Assembly: GCA_013205645.1 (NCBI GenBank) | Contig: JABMMH010000012.1 | Span: 1 to 7,506, forward strand | From: Polaromonas sp. | Lineage (GTDB): Bacteria > Pseudomonadota > Gammaproteobacteria > Burkholderiales > Burkholderiaceae_C | Reading direction: 5' to 3' | DNA length: 7,506 bases | Part shown: one piece after another, positions 5,804 to 7,506 of the stretch | Layout of the letters: every line of letters starts with the position of its first letter | How positions within the stretch are numbered: the first letter of the stretch is position 1 | Notes under the pieces: model-generated | The model's input: the letters and a program-made list of their open reading frames with translations, nothing else | Databases searched by the model: none | Told to the model about the DNA's origin: nothing | Position numbers and translations under genes: made by a program

Positions 5804-7506
5804 TCAGGCGGCTAATCGCTTCTCAATCGCGGCTTTGGTCTCGACCAAAGCGGTCGGCAGGTGATGCGCCAATTGCGTGAACAGCTCCGTGTGCAACTCA
5901 AGCTCTTGCAGCAAAGCAGCTTTGTCGGTGCTGATGACTGAGTTGAACTGCTCAGCACTGAAGTCCAAGCCGTCCCACGTCAAATCCGCATAGCTTGGGC
6001 TGACGCCGGTGGTGTGGTCTTGGCCTTTGGCTGTGCCTTCAATGCGCTCGATCATCCACTTCAACACGCGCATGTTTTCGCCGTAGCCGGGCCAGACGAA
6101 CTTGCCGTCCGCGCCTTTGCGAAACCAGTTGGCGGTGTAGATTTTGGGCTGCTTGGCGCCCTTGGCAGCGAGCTCTTCGCCAATCGTCAACCAGTGCTGG
6201 AAGTAGTCGCTCATGTTGTAGCCGATGAACGGCAGCATGGCGAAAGGGTCACGGCGCACCACACCGACTTGGCCGACGATGGCGGCAGTGGTTTCAGAGC
6301 CCATGGTCGCCGCCATGTAAACGCCTTCGACCCATGTGCGGGCTTCTGAGACCAGCGGAACCGTGGTCGAGCGCCGGCCACCGAAGATGAAGGCGTCAAT
6401 CGCCACACCTTTTGGATCGTCCCAAGCACTGTCGAGCGCCGGGTTGTTGGTGGCGGCCACCGTGAAACGCGAGTTCGGGTGGGCGGCTTTGGCGCCTGTT
6501 TCACGGGCGATCTCTGGCGTCCAGTCCTTGCCTTGCCAGTCGATCAGGTGCTTCGGAAACGCCTTGCCGGGCGCGTCTTGCTCCATGCCTTCCCACCAGA
6601 CGTCGCCGTCATCGGTCAGCGCGACATTGGTGAAGATGGTGTCGCTGCGAACGCTCAACATGCAGTTCGGGTTGGTCAGCATGTTGGTGCCCGGGGCGAC
6701 GCCAAAGTAGCCGGCTTCCGGGTTGATGGCGCGCAGCTGGCCATCGGCCGACGGCTTGATCCAAGCGATGTCATCGCCAATGGTGGTGACTTTCCAGCCG
6801 TCAAAACCGGCAGGCGGCACCAGCATCGAGAAGTTGGTTTTGCCGCAAGCGCTCGGGAAAGCCGCCGCCACGTGGTATTTTTTGCCCTTGGGCGTGGTCA
6901 CACCCAAAATCAGCATGTGCTCGGCCAGCCAGCCTTCGTCGCGGCCCATGTTGGAGGCGATGCGCAGTGCAAAGCACTTTTTGCCGAGCAGCGCATTGCC
7001 GCCGTAGCCTGAACCGTACGACCAGATTTCGCGGGTTTCCGGGTAATGCACGATGTACTTGGTCTTGTTGCAAGGCCATGTCACGTCTTTTTCACCAGCC
7101 GCCAGCGGTGCGCCAACGGTGTGCACGCAAGGCACAAACTCGCCATCAACACCCAGCACGTCGTACACGGCCCGACCCATGCGGGTCATGATTCTCATGT
7201 TCACCGCCACATAAGCGCTGTCCGAGAGTTCGATGCCAATATGCGCAATCGGCGAGCCCAGTGGGCCCATCGAAAACGGCACCACGTACATGGTGCGGCC
7301 CTGCATGCAGCCGTCAAACAAGGGTTGCAGCGTGGAACGCATCTCAGCCGGCGCCATCCAGTTGTTGGTCGGGCCGGCTTCTTCTTTTTTGGTCGAGCAA
7401 ATGAAGGTGCGGTCTTCGACGCGGGCGACGTCGCTGGGGTCACTCAGCGCCAGAAAGCTGTTGGGGCGCGTGACGGGATTGAGTTTTTGGAACGTGCCGG
7501 CATCGA
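5804..7506 (-). CDS. pckG: Phosphoenolpyruvate carboxykinase (GTP), 5' partial
   Basis: GTP-dependent PEP carboxykinase (EC 4.1.1.32), a cytosolic enzyme that converts oxaloacetate and GTP to phosphoenolpyruvate, GDP and CO2, the entry step of gluconeogenesis from TCA-cycle intermediates. The frame is open to the right edge, giving 566 visible residues of a family length of roughly 600-620, so about 50 N-terminal residues are missing. The visible start contains FQKLNPVTRPNSFLALSDPSDVARVEDRTFICS and GPTNNWMAPAEM, typical of the family. Downstream are the P-loop FPSACGKTN with its hallmark active-site cysteine (codon 6847-6845), the kinase-2 metal-binding motif TIGDDIAW (6761-6784), and the guanine-nucleotide region NNPALDSAWDDP...FIFGGRR. 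The cysteine in the P-loop separates it from the unrelated ATP-dependent enzyme. No frameshift or internal stop is seen. The gene stands alone here and ends at a shared terminator. Confidence 0.97.
   Translation of the reverse strand, partial: DAGTFQKLNPVTRPNSFLALSDPSDVARVEDRTFICSTKKEEAGPTNNWMAPAEMRSTLQPLFDGCMQGRTMYVVPFSMGPLGSPIAHIGIELSDSAYVAVNMRIMTRMGRAVYDVLGVDGEFVPCVHTVGAPLAAGEKDVTWPCNKTKYIVHYPETREIWSYGSGYGGNALLGKKCFALRIASNMGRDEGWLAEHMLILGVTTPKGKKYHVAAAFPSACGKTNFSMLVPPAGFDGWKVTTIGDDIAWIKPSADGQLRAINPEAGYFGVAPGTNMLTNPNCMLSVRSDTIFTNVALTDDGDVWWEGMEQDAPGKAFPKHLIDWQGKDWTPEIARETGAKAAHPNSRFTVAATNNPALDSAWDDPKGVAIDAFIFGGRRSTTVPLVSEARTWVEGVYMAATMGSETTAAIVGQVGVVRRDPFAMLPFIGYNMSDYFQHWLTIGEELAAKGAKQPKIYTANWFRKGADGKFVWPGYGENMRVLKWMIERIEGTAKGQDHTTGVSPSYADLTWDGLDFSAEQFNSVISTDKAALLQELELHTELFTQLAHHLPTALVETKAAIEKRLAA

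Noticed and set aside
6479..7012. A 177-codon open frame on the plus strand opposite pckG
   Set aside because: The opposite strand encodes conserved PEP carboxykinase motifs throughout. The plus-strand product has no recognisable motif and no ribosome binding site of note.
1..7506. Mobile element, CRISPR array, tRNA/rRNA, toxin-antitoxin or defence system
   Set aside because: No direct-repeat array, transposase or integrase motifs, tRNA-like cloverleaf or small paired toxin-antitoxin genes were found; every larger gene except the membrane protein fits a housekeeping or regulatory family.

Overview
The window looks like chromosomal DNA from a beta-proteobacterium of the order Burkholderiales, most likely Comamonadaceae. 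This is inferred from the GC-rich third-position bias, the GTP-type PEP carboxykinase, the NahR/NodD-type LysR regulator, the style of the GAF-GAF histidine kinase, and a TAAAAT-type -10 box next to a start codon. No species can be named from the sequence alone.

Layout from left to right: (1) the 3' part of a sensor histidine kinase gene (+), cut by the left edge; (2) a TetR-family regulator (+), whose start codon sits a few bases after a -10-like box and has no ribosome binding site; (3) a strong GC hairpin shared with the convergent gene that follows; (4) a small secreted fasciclin (FAS1) protein (-); (5) a calcineurin-like metallophosphoesterase (-); (6) a LysR-type regulator (-), directly upstream of the phosphoesterase and probably co-transcribed with it; (7) an AT-rich divergent promoter region with dyad symmetry; (8) a small two-helix inner-membrane protein of unknown function (+); (9) a perfect 16-bp palindrome followed by a textbook bidirectional terminator; (10) the GTP-dependent phosphoenolpyruvate carboxykinase gene pckG (-), cut by the right edge so that its N-terminus is missing.

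The genes do not form one pathway. The only likely operon is lysR-phosphoesterase. Their junction carries a curious seven-codon reading frame that overlaps the stop of the first gene and the start of the second. The LysR protein may also control the divergent membrane-protein gene. I see no mobile element, CRISPR array, tRNA, rRNA, toxin-antitoxin pair or defence system. No stretch longer than about 200 bases lacks a gene. The points most worth a second look are small regulatory ones: the putative leaderless tetR start, the translational relay, the dyad between the divergent promoters, and the palindrome next to the shared terminator.
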